64,000 nucleotides of DNA. Origin: Verrucomicrobiota bacterium (GTDB taxonomy: Bacteria > Verrucomicrobiota > Verrucomicrobiia > Opitutales > Opitutaceae). A program made the position numbers and the translations under genes. Shown here piece after piece: positions 7,180 to 15,243 of this stretch. The notes below the pieces were generated by a model. That model had not been told where the DNA came from, ran no database searches, and was given only the letters and a program-made list of their open reading frames with translations. The stretch lies in assembly GCA_023443455.1 (NCBI GenBank), contig JAEZUE010000076.1:48826-112825 (forward strand), given 5' to 3'. The stretch's first letter is position 1; each line of letters begins with the position of its first letter.

Positions 7180-9699
7180 ATGTCCCCAATCGCACGATGC
7201 ATTCTTGCGACATTGCTTGTCGCGCTCCTTTCCCCGGCGGCCCCCCTCTCCGCCCAAATCAATCCGCTCAACTTGTGGACGGGAGCCATCTCAAATCAGT
7301 GGGCAACTGGCGGAAACTGGAGCCTGGGACACTCCCCCACCAGTACCGAGGACGCACATATCGCCAACGGCTCCACCGTGATCGCAGCAGGGACCATCAC
7401 CTGCAGTCACCTTTACGTGACCGGCAGTACGCTACGCGCCAATGGCGACATCGATGCGATCACCGTGGCTGTTTCTGCCGACGCCACGATGATCCTGGGA
7501 ACAAATGCGAACCGGGGATTGAAATGCCAATCGCTGTCGGTCAACGGCACCCTCGTCTGGGAGGGCGGAGACATCGACGGCCAACTGAGCCGGGGTTACA
7601 CCAGCACAATCAGTATCCAACCCCTAGGCACATTTATCGATCAGGCAAACGGAGGAACGATCCGAAACGCGCTCCGATTCAACTGCTCCGGCACCTTCTG
7701 GAAACAGACCGGATCCTCCGCCATCGCGGTGCCAAGCCAGATCAGCGGCGCACTCAACGCCACCAGCGGGGCGATCGAGATATCCCAGCTCGCCGCGATC
7801 CTCGGTCCCTTTCATGTCAACGCGTCGGCCGGAGCATCCTGCACGCTGGCGACAAATTCGAGCGAGTACCTAAGCCTGAGCACCGATGCGCAGTTTGCCG
7901 GCGCCGGATTGATCACGCTGGACGGCTTTTTCAACGGACGAGTCACCGGTACCGTCTCCGCCGGCAACCATTTTGGCGGGGCAGTGACCATAGCGGCGGG
8001 AAGCACGGTAAGGGTCCAAGGCGCAAACGGAGAAATCTGCCTTCTGAAGGGATCCATCACCAATCATGGGACACTCCAATGGAACTGCAGCCGAGGTGAA
8101 CCGCTGCCGGCGGCAACTGCCACTTGGGCAAGCATCACCAACGCTTCGGACGGCGTATTTGAAAACGGCACCAACTCCGAAAGCAGCATCACCATCGCTG
8201 AGTTCACCAATTACGGAATATTCCGAAAACTGGGCACGGCCGAACTCGCCCTTGGCTCGTTATCGAACACAGGGTCGATCGAAGTCCAATCCGGCCGACT
8301 GCTAGTCACCGACATCGACAGCAACAACGGCCCAGTTCGGGCCGCAGTCGGCACCAGCGCCGAATTCCGCACCGTCGGCGACGCAGCCACCCTTGGGGAA
8401 CTCTCCACCTTCACCGGTGACGGAGAAATTGTGTTCAACGGGTCTTTTTCCGGCACGCTGGTCGGCAAGGCCCGCCTGCACGAGAACCTCGGCGGTGGGT
8501 TGTCGGTCGAATCGGGCAGTACCGTAACCATCGACGAAGGCACCGGAAACACGCTCGCGATGCCCGGCTCCCTGATCATCCGGGGCACCTGCAACTGGAG
8601 CAGCGGCAATATTGTCGGATCGGTCATTCCCCCGTTTGGAAGCATCGAGGTACAAGCAGGCGGGCATTTCAACATCCTGTCCCCCGACGCCTGCAGCCTT
8701 TCCGTCATGCTCTCCAATTCGGGCACCATCGAAAAAAAAGGAGGGAGCGGCACGGCGGACCTCCAGGCGGGAATCAACAACCAAGGCACCATCCAAATCG
8801 AGGCCGGAACAGTCTCATTCGCGTACGGGTTCCAGCAGAGCGCAGGCCAGACCATTCTCGACGGAGGGACGCTCGCCACAGGCCAACCCGCAGTTTTCAT
8901 GTCAGGCTCTCTGTCTGGAAACGGCACTATCAACGGCTCCGTCTGGCTGACCGGCGCAACCCTTGGCCTCTCTGCATCTCAAACACAAAGCCTTCACATT
9001 ACCGGAAGTCTTGAAGTCGGCGGATCGTCAACTGTCTCGATCTCTGCCGTCGGCACTGCGCCCGGTGAATTTGGGCACCTACTCGTGGACAACAGTGTCT
9101 CGCTCAGCGGCACTCTAGCCTTCACCACGCCGGGCTACGAGCCCTCCCCGATCGCACAATTCCCCATCATCACCGGAGCAAGCCTCACCGGATCGTTCGC
9201 CAACATCTCCTTTCCGGAACCGCCGGCAAACACCCACTACTCCGTGAAGTACAGCGCGACCACAGCGACAATCGCAGTCGTTCCTCCGCCCTACGCCGGC
9301 TGGCAATATTCCCATTTTGGCACCGAGACCGACCCGGACATCATCGGAGAAACCGCAGACCCGGATGGCGACGGGGTGATCAACCTTGTCGAGTACGCGT
9401 TCGGCCTGGATCCGCTTTCGGCGGCATCGACCTCCGGCCCCAACACCTCGCTCCAATACGACGGAATGTCGGGATTCACCCATCTCTTTGTCAGTTACCA
9501 CACTCCGGCCGATGCCGACGACATCTCCATCTCCGCCGAGGAATCGACCGACTTGGTCAATTGGCGGTCCGGAATCGCCATGACCATGAACGAGTCCGTC
9601 ATCGAAGGCTTCCGCCATGTGACTTTGCGATCCAGCATGAACGTCGAGTACTCGCCGGGAAGGTCGTTCATTCGGCTTCGGGTCACCAAGATCCCATGA
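7180..9699 (+). CDS. Large exported beta-rich protein (autotransporter-passenger-like)
   Basis: This 839-residue protein has a signal peptide (about 1-25, ending PLSAQ). Residues 35-660 are made of imperfect Ser/Thr/Asn/Gly-rich strands (NHGTLQWN, NYGIFRKLG, NTGSIEVQSGRL, NQGTIQIEAGTV), the pattern of a right-handed beta-helix. A C-terminal module begins near 705 with WQYSHFG, DPDGDGVINLVEYAFGLDP and a STDLVNW segment, common in large Verrucomicrobiota secreted proteins. No classical autotransporter barrel or PEP-CTERM signal is visible. Third-position GC is visibly lower than in neighbouring genes. It sits between direct repeats of the purT 3' end, which suggests acquisition. Function unknown; adhesion or glycan binding is only a guess. 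Confidence 0.8.
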   Translation: MSPIARCILATLLVALLSPAAPLSAQINPLNLWTGAISNQWATGGNWSLGHSPTSTEDAHIANGSTVIAAGTITCSHLYVTGSTLRANGDIDAITVAVSADATMILGTNANRGLKCQSLSVNGTLVWEGGDIDGQLSRGYTSTISIQPLGTFIDQANGGTIRNALRFNCSGTFWKQTGSSAIAVPSQISGALNATSGAIEISQLAAILGPFHVNASAGASCTLATNSSEYLSLSTDAQFAGAGLITLDGFFNGRVTGTVSAGNHFGGAVTIAAGSTVRVQGANGEICLLKGSITNHGTLQWNCSRGEPLPAATATWASITNASDGVFENGTNSESSITIAEFTNYGIFRKLGTAELALGSLSNTGSIEVQSGRLLVTDIDSNNGPVRAAVGTSAEFRTVGDAATLGELSTFTGDGEIVFNGSFSGTLVGKARLHENLGGGLSVESGSTVTIDEGTGNTLAMPGSLIIRGTCNWSSGNIVGSVIPPFGSIEVQAGGHFNILSPDACSLSVMLSNSGTIEKKGGSGTADLQAGINNQGTIQIEAGTVSFAYGFQQSAGQTILDGGTLATGQPAVFMSGSLSGNGTINGSVWLTGATLGLSASQTQSLHITGSLEVGGSSTVSISAVGTAPGEFGHLLVDNSVSLSGTLAFTTPGYEPSPIAQFPIITGASLTGSFANISFPEPPANTHYSVKYSATTATIAVVPPPYAGWQYSHFGTETDPDIIGETADPDGDGVINLVEYAFGLDPLSAASTSGPNTSLQYDGMSGFTHLFVSYHTPADADDISISAEESTDLVNWRSGIAMTMNESVIEGFRHVTLRSSMNVEYSPGRSFIRLRVTKIP

Positions 9700-9772
9700 G
9701 CCACTGCGGTGTCAGTACCATGACGGGCACCGCCGCGTCGGCCCATTTCGCGAGCCGATGCGACCTGTAGAG

Positions 9773-9825
9773 CCGTCACCGCAGCCCGATCTGCACCGCG
9801 GCGGCGCATTCGCGGGCACGCGCAC
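9773..9825 (-). repeat. Native purT 3' end, right member of the 53-bp direct repeat
   Basis: This is the in-place copy of the 53-base sequence also found at 7091-7143. It covers the last codons and stop of purT plus three bases beyond. The distance between copies is 2682 bases and encloses a single exported-protein gene; no integrase gene is found within. Confidence 0.85.
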
Positions 9826-10966
9826 GGGCCTCGTCGAGCGAGTCGCCCGTGGCCACCGCCACGGCCAGCCGTCGGTGCCCGCGACACTCCGGCTTGCCGA
9901 AGAGCCGTAGTTGGGACTCCGGCACTGCGAGCGCCCGCTCCAGCCCGGAAAACACCGGCACGCCGTCGCCCTCGCCCAACAGCGCCACGCTGCAGGCGGG
10001 CTTGAACAACCGGATCGGCGGCACGGGCAGCCCAAGGATCGCGCGGGCATGGAGGGCGAATTCGGACCACTGCTGGCTGCCGAGCGTGACCAGCCCGGTG
10101 TCATGGGGCCGTGGACTCACCTCGCTGAAGACCACCTCGTCGCCGCAGACGAAACACTCGACGCCGAAGATCCCCCAGCCGCCGAGCGCACCGACCACGG
10201 TCTTCGCGATCTCCTCGGCCCGCGCCAGCGCCGGCGGCGACATCGGGAACGGCTGCCAGCTCTCGCGGTAGTCGCCATCGACCTGCACGTGGCCCACCGG
10301 CGGGCAGCACTGGATGCCATTGCTCGCCGACACCGTGAGCATCGTGATCTCGTAGTCGAAGCGCACGAACCCCTCGACGATGCAGCGCCCCGCGCCGGCC
10401 CGCGCCCCCTCCTGCGCGTAACACCACGCCCGCGACAGATCCGCCTCCGACCTCACCACGCTCTGGCCATGGCCGCTCGACGACATGATCGGCTTGAGCA
10501 CACACGGGAAACCCAGTGCCGTCGCGGCCTCCGCAGCCTCCGCCTCGGTGCCGACAAAACGATAGGGCGAGGTCGGCAGCTTCAGCTCCTCCGCGGCCAG
10601 GCGCCGGATGCCTTCGCGGTTCATCGTCAGCTTCGCCGCCCGCGCCGTGGGCACCACGCGTTGCCCCTGCTGCTCGAGTTCGACGAGCACATCGGTCGCG
10701 ATCGCCTCGATCTCCGGCACGATCAGATCCGGTTGCTCGGCCGCGATCACGCGCCGCAGGGTCATCGCATCGAGCATCGGGAATACGTGGCTGCGGTGCG
10801 CCACCTGCATCGCCGGGGCGTCCTGATAGCGGTCGCAGGCGACCACCTCGCAGCCGAGCCGCTGGAGTTCGATGGCAACCTCCTTGCCCAGCTCGCCCGA
10901 GCCGAGCAAGAGGACGCGCGTGGCGCCCGCCGTGAGAGGAGTGCCGAGAGTTCCGGGAGTGAACAT
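9776..10966 (-). CDS. purT: Formate-dependent phosphoribosylglycinamide formyltransferase
   Basis: From the ATG at 10966 the protein has 396 residues, close to the usual 392. It is an ATP-grasp enzyme that makes formyl-GAR from GAR, formate and ATP in purine synthesis. The N-terminus has VLLLGSGELGKEVAIELQRL and VACDRYQDAPAMQVAH. The EIEAIATD segment and the ATP-grasp core KPIMSSSGHGQS follow, then GIFGVECFVCGDEVVFSEVSPRPHDTG with metal-binding Glu residues. In-frame sequence upstream of this Met is not family-like. Its 3' end is duplicated 2.7 kb away. It is divergent from a toxin-antitoxin operon. Confidence 0.93.
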   Translation of the reverse strand: MFTPGTLGTPLTAGATRVLLLGSGELGKEVAIELQRLGCEVVACDRYQDAPAMQVAHRSHVFPMLDAMTLRRVIAAEQPDLIVPEIEAIATDVLVELEQQGQRVVPTARAAKLTMNREGIRRLAAEELKLPTSPYRFVGTEAEAAEAATALGFPCVLKPIMSSSGHGQSVVRSEADLSRAWCYAQEGARAGAGRCIVEGFVRFDYEITMLTVSASNGIQCCPPVGHVQVDGDYRESWQPFPMSPPALARAEEIAKTVVGALGGWGIFGVECFVCGDEVVFSEVSPRPHDTGLVTLGSQQWSEFALHARAILGLPVPPIRLFKPACSVALLGEGDGVPVFSGLERALAVPESQLRLFGKPECRGHRRLAVAVATGDSLDEARARARECAAAVQIGLR

Positions 10967-11069
10967 GTTCCGCCGATGCTCCGCACATGCGACCACGGGA
11001 GGCAAACCGGATCCGATTGGCCGGATTGGGCCAATTGACATTCAGGCCTGTCGTTCTAGCCTGTTCGCG

Positions 11070-11321
11070 ATGAAGACCGCGCACCAATCGGTTGGGGCAT
11101 TCGAGGCGAAGAACCGCTTTTCCGAGCTTTTGGAGAGGGTGGGCCATGGTTCGGAGTTCACGATCACCAAGCACGATCGCCCCATCGCGCGCCTCGTGCC
11201 CGCCGGGAAGCCGGAGGCGGAACAACGCATGGCGGCCGCCGAAGAGATCCGCCAATTGAGCCAGCGCTACAGCCTCGAGGGCATTTCCGCCCGCAAACTT
11301 GTCGACGAAGGCCGGAGATGA
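11070..11321 (+). CDS. Phd/YefM-type antitoxin
   Basis: This 83-residue protein starts at ATG 11070. It has the Phd/YefM N-terminal DNA-binding fold: VGAFEAKNRFSELLERVGHG, then SEFTITKHDRPIARLVPAG. The C-terminal half (EEIRQLSQRYSLEGISARKLVDEGRR) would be the unstructured toxin-wrapping tail. Its stop overlaps the start of the next gene (ATGA at 11318-11321), the classic translational coupling of type II antitoxin and toxin. It should repress its own operon by binding upstream DNA and neutralise the PIN toxin. The promoter must lie in the 103 bases shared with divergent purT. Confidence 0.88.
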   Translation: MKTAHQSVGAFEAKNRFSELLERVGHGSEFTITKHDRPIARLVPAGKPEAEQRMAAAEEIRQLSQRYSLEGISARKLVDEGRR

Positions 11322-11746
11322 AGGAGTTCGTGCTCGACTGCTCGGCGACCCTGCCGTGGGCATTCGCCTCCGAAGCAACCTCCGAGACGGATGCACTACT
11401 TTCCGCGCTCGCCAAGGGCGCGAAGGCTTGGGTCCCGAGCCTCTGGCATCTTGAACTGGCCAACGTCCTCCTCGGGGCTCAACGCCGCGGGCGGATCGAC
11501 AAAGCGGGCGCCGAACGATTCCTCACACTGCTCGGATTCTATGATATCGAGGTCGACGCCGAGACAACGACCTCCGCATGGACGCGCACACTAGCGCTGG
11601 CCGAGCGCTACAACCTCACGGCCTACGACGCCGCCTATCTGGAGCTGACCCTCCGCCGGGGGTTACCGCTGGCGACACTCGATCAAGACTTGGCCCAGGC
11701 CCTGCGCTCTGCAGGAGGTCGCCCTGCATTGCAGACCCACTCGTGA
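11318..11746 (+). CDS. VapC-like PIN-domain ribonuclease toxin
   Basis: This 142-residue protein is a single PIN domain. Candidate Mg2+-binding acidic residues are all present: Asp7 (EFVLDCSA), Glu46 (WHLELANVL), Asp104 (AYDAAYLELT) and Asp122 (ATLDQDLAQAL). PIN toxins of this type cleave tRNA or rRNA when released from the antitoxin. It overlaps the Phd-like antitoxin gene by four bases. Both reading frames look complete, so the module is probably functional. Phd antitoxins with PIN toxins are a frequent mixed pairing. Confidence 0.88.
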   Translation: MKEFVLDCSATLPWAFASEATSETDALLSALAKGAKAWVPSLWHLELANVLLGAQRRGRIDKAGAERFLTLLGFYDIEVDAETTTSAWTRTLALAERYNLTAYDAAYLELTLRRGLPLATLDQDLAQALRSAGGRPALQTHS

Positions 11747-11780
11747 TGTGATTCGGCGCCGAAGATGACGGACAATTCCA

Positions 11781-12179
11781 TCAGCCCCCCTGGGCCCGCC
11801 GCTCCTTCCGCTTCGCCTTGAACTCCTCGCGCGCCTCGGCGCGGAGTTCGTCATACATTTTCCGCTGCTCGGGCGTGAGTTCCACGCGAATCCGATCGCG
11901 GGCCTGCTGGTTGATATCCCGGAACCGGCGCGCCTTCTGCATGCGCCGCAACCCGGTATCAGCCTGCAAGCTTCGCAGCTCCTCCGCCTGCTGCTGCAGG
12001 ATCGGCGAGATCTTTGCCTTCTGCGCATCGCTCAGGTCGAGCTGCTCGGCGATGGCCTGCAACTTTGAGGCAAATGCGGCGCGAGCCTCCGTCGGCGGCA
12101 CGGGCGCGCCCTCGGCCGCAAGAATCGGTAGCACGGAGCAAGGCAACAAGAGGGCGAGAAGGAGAGTGGTCGGTTTCAT
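11781..12179 (-). CDS. Small exported Spy/CpxP-like helical protein
   Basis: From the ATG at 12179 this is 132 residues: a signal peptide (MKPTTLLLALLLPCSVLPILAA) followed by an almost wholly helical, charged region. It contains QLDLSDAQKAKISPILQQQ and RDRIRVELTPEQRKMYDELR and ends with basic AKRKERRAQGG. The LT-x-EQ-x-x-K pattern and size are like periplasmic LTXXQ/Spy-type proteins, which act as chaperones or stress sensors; that link is by pattern only. It is convergent with the toxin-antitoxin operon and divergent from the next small gene. Confidence 0.75.
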   Translation of the reverse strand: MKPTTLLLALLLPCSVLPILAAEGAPVPPTEARAAFASKLQAIAEQLDLSDAQKAKISPILQQQAEELRSLQADTGLRRMQKARRFRDINQQARDRIRVELTPEQRKMYDELRAEAREEFKAKRKERRAQGG

Positions 12180-12257
12180 CGAGCGAGGTAAACGCGCGCC
12201 CGGCGCGGAGGTTTCACGGGAGTTGCGGTCGCCAACCCGGACCGCTTCAGTCCCGAC

Positions 12258-12623
12258 ATGATCCGCTTCGCCGTCACCACGCTCATGACCGAACACACGG
12301 AGGACGACCGACTCGTCCTCCACCTCGCGAGCGACGACCACTATCTCACGCTTGAACGCCGGGCGGATTTCAAGCCGGGGCGCCTCGGCGACATCCGCTT
12401 CGAAAACGACGGGCAGACGCGCAAAGGCTACGACGTGATCCGCACCTTCCGTTTCAGCCGCACCCTCATCGCCATCTCTCTCGATCCGGCAAAGGCCGAA
12501 AACTTCGACGGCGACCATGAGTTCGAGATCGGCTTCGACATCGCCGAGGACGACAAGGCGCCGGCGCTGCGTTTCCTCCGGCGGTTCTTCACCGATACCA
12601 CGCTCCTGGTCGTCGAGGAGTGA
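12258..12623 (+). CDS. Hypothetical 121-residue protein
   Basis: The frame encodes a compact protein with no signal peptide or membrane segment. It is rich in acidic residues and beta-strand-like segments (LVLHLASDDHYLTLERR, HEFEIGFDIAEDDKAPALRFLRRFF). The start MIRFAVTTLM is followed by codon use like neighbouring genes, and the gene occupies a full intergenic slot between a divergent Spy-like gene and convergent prmC, so it is likely real. The general shape recalls small Imm10-type immunity proteins, but the resemblance is weak and no partner toxin is adjacent. Function not assigned. Confidence 0.6.
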   Translation: MIRFAVTTLMTEHTEDDRLVLHLASDDHYLTLERRADFKPGRLGDIRFENDGQTRKGYDVIRTFRFSRTLIAISLDPAKAENFDGDHEFEIGFDIAEDDKAPALRFLRRFFTDTTLLVVEE

Positions 12624-12641
12624 GGATCGGCGAAGGATAAC

Positions 12642-13487
12642 CTACCGACGCAACAGCAGGAAACGCTCGCGGTCGGTCAGGTCGCGCTTCGACTCGATCG
12701 AAGAGTAGCCGAAGGGCGCGGCGAACGCCGTGAGCTCCGCGTGCTGGGCGATGCCGGTCTCGAGCGCTAGCAATCCACCGGGAGAGAGAAAAGCCGGCGC
12801 GGCGCGGATGATCGTCTCCAGATCCTCACGACCATCCCGCCCGGCGACCAGCGCGGCCCGCGGATCGTGGTCGCGCACCTCGGGCTCGGCCTCCGCGACC
12901 TCGGCTGCGGTGAGGTACGGCGGATTCGAGACGATGAGCCCGAACGGCGGCTCGCCGGCGAGCGCGGCGAACCAGTCGGAGGCGACGAAGCGCACGCGTG
13001 CGGTCAGGCCGAGCTTCACGGCGTTCTCCGCAGCGAGCGCGAGCGCGTCGGCGCTGCGGTCGACCGCCACCACCTCGGCCTCGGGCCAGAACTTCGCCAA
13101 CGCCAGCGCGATCGCGCCGGTGCCCGTGCCCAGATCGAGGATGCGAGCCGGAGCGGCGGCCACCGACTGCGTGACGAGCTCGAGCAGCAGCTCGGTCTCG
13201 GGCCGCGGGATGAGCCCGCGCCGGTCGGTCTTGAGCTTGAGGTCGAAGAAGTCGGTCTCGCCGAGGATGTGCTGCAGCGGTTCGCGTTGCCCGCGGCGCT
13301 TCACCAGCGGACGAATGGCGGCGAGCTCGGGCTCGGCAAGCGGCCGCTCGAACTGCAGGTACAAATCCATCCGCCGCAGCCCGAGCGCGTGCGCCACGAG
13401 CACCTCCGCATCGAGCCGCGCGTTCTCCACCCCCTTCGAGACGAGGAAGTCGGTGGTCTTGCGGACGATGTCGAGCAGGGTGTGCAC
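12642..13487 (-). CDS. prmC: Release-factor glutamine methyltransferase
   Basis: The 281-residue protein starts at a GTG at 13485-13487 (VHTLLDIVRKTTDFL), which matches the family N-terminus. The much longer open frame upstream is only repeat DNA. The N-terminal helical domain has RLDAEVLVAHAL and QHILGETDF. The SAM-binding motif ILDLGTGTGAIALAL is near 116-130, and the catalytic NPPY, which positions the glutamine amide, is at 188-191. It methylates the GGQ glutamine of release factors. It is downstream of prfA on the same strand, the usual gene order, but unusually separated by 525 bases of repeats. Confidence 0.92.
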   Translation of the reverse strand: MHTLLDIVRKTTDFLVSKGVENARLDAEVLVAHALGLRRMDLYLQFERPLAEPELAAIRPLVKRRGQREPLQHILGETDFFDLKLKTDRRGLIPRPETELLLELVTQSVAAAPARILDLGTGTGAIALALAKFWPEAEVVAVDRSADALALAAENAVKLGLTARVRFVASDWFAALAGEPPFGLIVSNPPYLTAAEVAEAEPEVRDHDPRAALVAGRDGREDLETIIRAAPAFLSPGGLLALETGIAQHAELTAFAAPFGYSSIESKRDLTDRERFLLLRR

Positions 13488-13500
13488 GGGCGGAAAAGGA

Positions 13501-13539
13501 GGAAGTTGGAAGTTTGAAGTTGGAAGTTGGAAGTTGGGT
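13501..13539 (+). repeat. GAAGTTG-type heptamer repeats
   Basis: Several tandem copies of the heptamer GGAAGTT/TGAAGTT lie directly upstream of the prmC start. The complementary CAACTTC/CAAACTTCC form occurs at about 13915-14006, next to the prfA stop, so the two tracts face each other as a loose inverted pair across 400 bases. Similar purine-rich heptamers were not seen elsewhere in the window. Confidence 0.8.
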
Positions 13540-13688
13540 GGCGACGCGGGCGGACGCAATGGCGCAGCTGAGGCCGGACGCGGCCACGGAACCAGCAAGA
13601 GTCTCGATCGCAGGGGCCCTCCAACGGCCTTGGCGCCGCCGCCACCGGGAGCTTCCCGCGCCAAGAGCGATGGCCCTAAACAAAGCAG

Positions 13689-13855
13689 TTGGACACAGAG
13701 GCCACAGAGGTAAGGCAGGAGCACACAGAGAATTCGGAGAAATCCTCGATGCCGGGTGAGTAGGCCGGGCCAAATTGCGAATACCCAAGGTCCCCTCTGT
13801 GATCTCCTTCCGTCTCTCCTCCCCCTCCGTGACCTGCCCGAACTGCCGATTCCAG
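13689..13855 (+). repeat. Dispersed ACACAGAGG repeat, copy 1
   Basis: This copy runs from TTGGACACAGAGG to ACTGCCGATTCCAG and aligns end to end with 60743-60926 in the same orientation. Shared blocks include CACAGAGGTAAGGCAGGAG, ACACAGAGAATTCGGAGA and CCCCTCTGTGATCTCCTTCC. Within one copy the left CACAGAGG and right CCTCTGTG blocks are mutually inverted, so the RNA could fold as an irregular hairpin. It sits between prfA and prmC and interrupts no gene. Confidence 0.85.
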
Positions 13856-13914
13856 GATGACCGGTAGGGCGAACCGTCCCGGTGAGCCGCACCGCCTCGC
13901 CCACCGCCACCAAC

Positions 13915-14006
13915 TACAAAATACAAACTACCAACTCCGAACTACCAACCCCCGATCACCAACTTCCAAATTCCTACTTCAAACTTCCAAATTCCAACTT
14001 CCCTGT
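13915..14006 (+). repeat. CAACTTC-type heptamer repeats
   Basis: The tract is a run of variants of CAACTTCC, CAAATTCC, CAAACTACCAAC and CAACTCC. It is the complementary sense to the GAAGTTG tract at 13501-13539 and lies immediately downstream of the prfA stop codon. The strong strand bias (C/A-rich) is unlike coding DNA here. No gene is seen in 13488-14012. Confidence 0.75.
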
Positions 14007-14012
14007 TCCGCC

Positions 14013-15131
14013 TCACTCCTCGTCGTCGGCGCGGCGGCGCGGGGCGACAGGCTGGCCGGTGAGCGCGGCGAAGCGTTCCTCGAAGTCGACGCGGCGCAGC
14101 TCCTCGATGAGCGGGTCGATCGTGCCCTCCATGATCTGCGGCAGGCTGTGGAGCGTGAGACCGATGCGGTGGTCGGTGCAGCGGCTCTGCGGGAAATTGT
14201 ACGTGCGGATGCGCTCGGAACGGTCGCCCGTACCGATCTGGCTGCGACGCTGCGCGGCGTACTTCGCGCGCTCCTTCTCCTCCTCGAGCTGGAGCAGGCG
14301 CGAGCGCAGCACGGCCAGGGCGCTGGCCTTGTTCTTGATCTGCGAACGGCCGTCGGCGCAGTACACCATCAGGCCGGTGGGCTTGTGGATGATGCGCACC
14401 GCGGAATCGGTGGTGTTGACGCCCTGCCCGCCCGGTCCGCTGGCGCGTTGCACGGTGATCTCGAGGTCCTGCGGGTCGATCTTCACGTCGACCTCCTCGG
14501 CCTCGGGCAACACGGCCACGGTCACGGTCGAAGTGTGGATACGGCCGTTGGCCTCGGTGAGCGGCACGCGCTGCACGCGGTGCACGCCGCTCTCGAACTT
14601 GAGCTGCTTGTAGACGTCGGTGCCGGTGACCAGGAAGATCGCCTCGCGGCAGCCGCCGCGTTCGCTCGGGCTGGTGGTGAGGGGCTCGACCTTCCAGCCG
14701 CGGCCCTCGGCGTAGCGCTGGTACATGCGCACGAGCTCGCCGGCGAAGAGCGCGGCCTCCTCGCCGCCGGTGCCGGCGCGGACTTCGAAGACGGTGTTGC
14801 GCGAATCGGTCGGATCGGGGGGGATCATCGCGACGAGCACCTCGTGCTCGAGCCGGTCGCGGCGGGCGGCGAGCGCGGGCAGCTCGGTCTCGGCGAGCTC
14901 GCGCAGCTCGGGGTCGGCGGCCGGATCCTTCGCCAAGGCGGTGTTCTCGGCGAGGTCGCGCCCGAGCCGTTGCCATTCCGCGTGCTTCCCGAGCAGTTCG
15001 GCCAGGCGCTGGTTTTCCCGGGTGACCTCGGCCGCCTGGCGCGGGTTGTTGTAGAAGCTCGGGTCGGCCATCTGGGCGTCGAGTTCTTCTTTGCGCCGGC
15101 GAAACGGGGCGATGTCGGGCAGTGCGGGCAT
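14013..15131 (-). CDS. prfA: Peptide chain release factor 1
   Basis: The start ATG at 15131 (MPALPDIAPFRRRKEELDAQM) gives 372 residues, near the usual 355-365; the open frame upstream lies inside the divergent gene's promoter and is discarded. The peptidyl-hydrolysis motif GGQ is in ASGPGGQGVNTTDSAV, and the stop-codon recognition tripeptide PxT is in QRVPLTEANGRIH (PLT), the RF1 rather than RF2 type. It terminates translation at UAA and UAG. prmC lies downstream on the same strand. The C-terminus is slightly extended (PVAPRRRADDEE). Confidence 0.95.
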   Translation of the reverse strand: MPALPDIAPFRRRKEELDAQMADPSFYNNPRQAAEVTRENQRLAELLGKHAEWQRLGRDLAENTALAKDPAADPELRELAETELPALAARRDRLEHEVLVAMIPPDPTDSRNTVFEVRAGTGGEEAALFAGELVRMYQRYAEGRGWKVEPLTTSPSERGGCREAIFLVTGTDVYKQLKFESGVHRVQRVPLTEANGRIHTSTVTVAVLPEAEEVDVKIDPQDLEITVQRASGPGGQGVNTTDSAVRIIHKPTGLMVYCADGRSQIKNKASALAVLRSRLLQLEEEKERAKYAAQRRSQIGTGDRSERIRTYNFPQSRCTDHRIGLTLHSLPQIMEGTIDPLIEELRRVDFEERFAALTGQPVAPRRRADDEE

Positions 15132-15243
15132 GTGGCGGGCCGGAGGGAAAATGTGCGTTGCGGAGGCGAGGGCATGGGGCTTTTCTGCGCCCGACGCAAG
15201 GCCGCGGCCGTTTTCCCGCGCGGCGCGTCCCGCAACCCTCGCC

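Noticed and set aside
12642..13913. A longer PrmC with about 140 extra N-terminal residues
   Set aside because: The extra part is a translation of the ACACAGAGG and heptamer repeats; the family N-terminus begins at the GTG at 13487.
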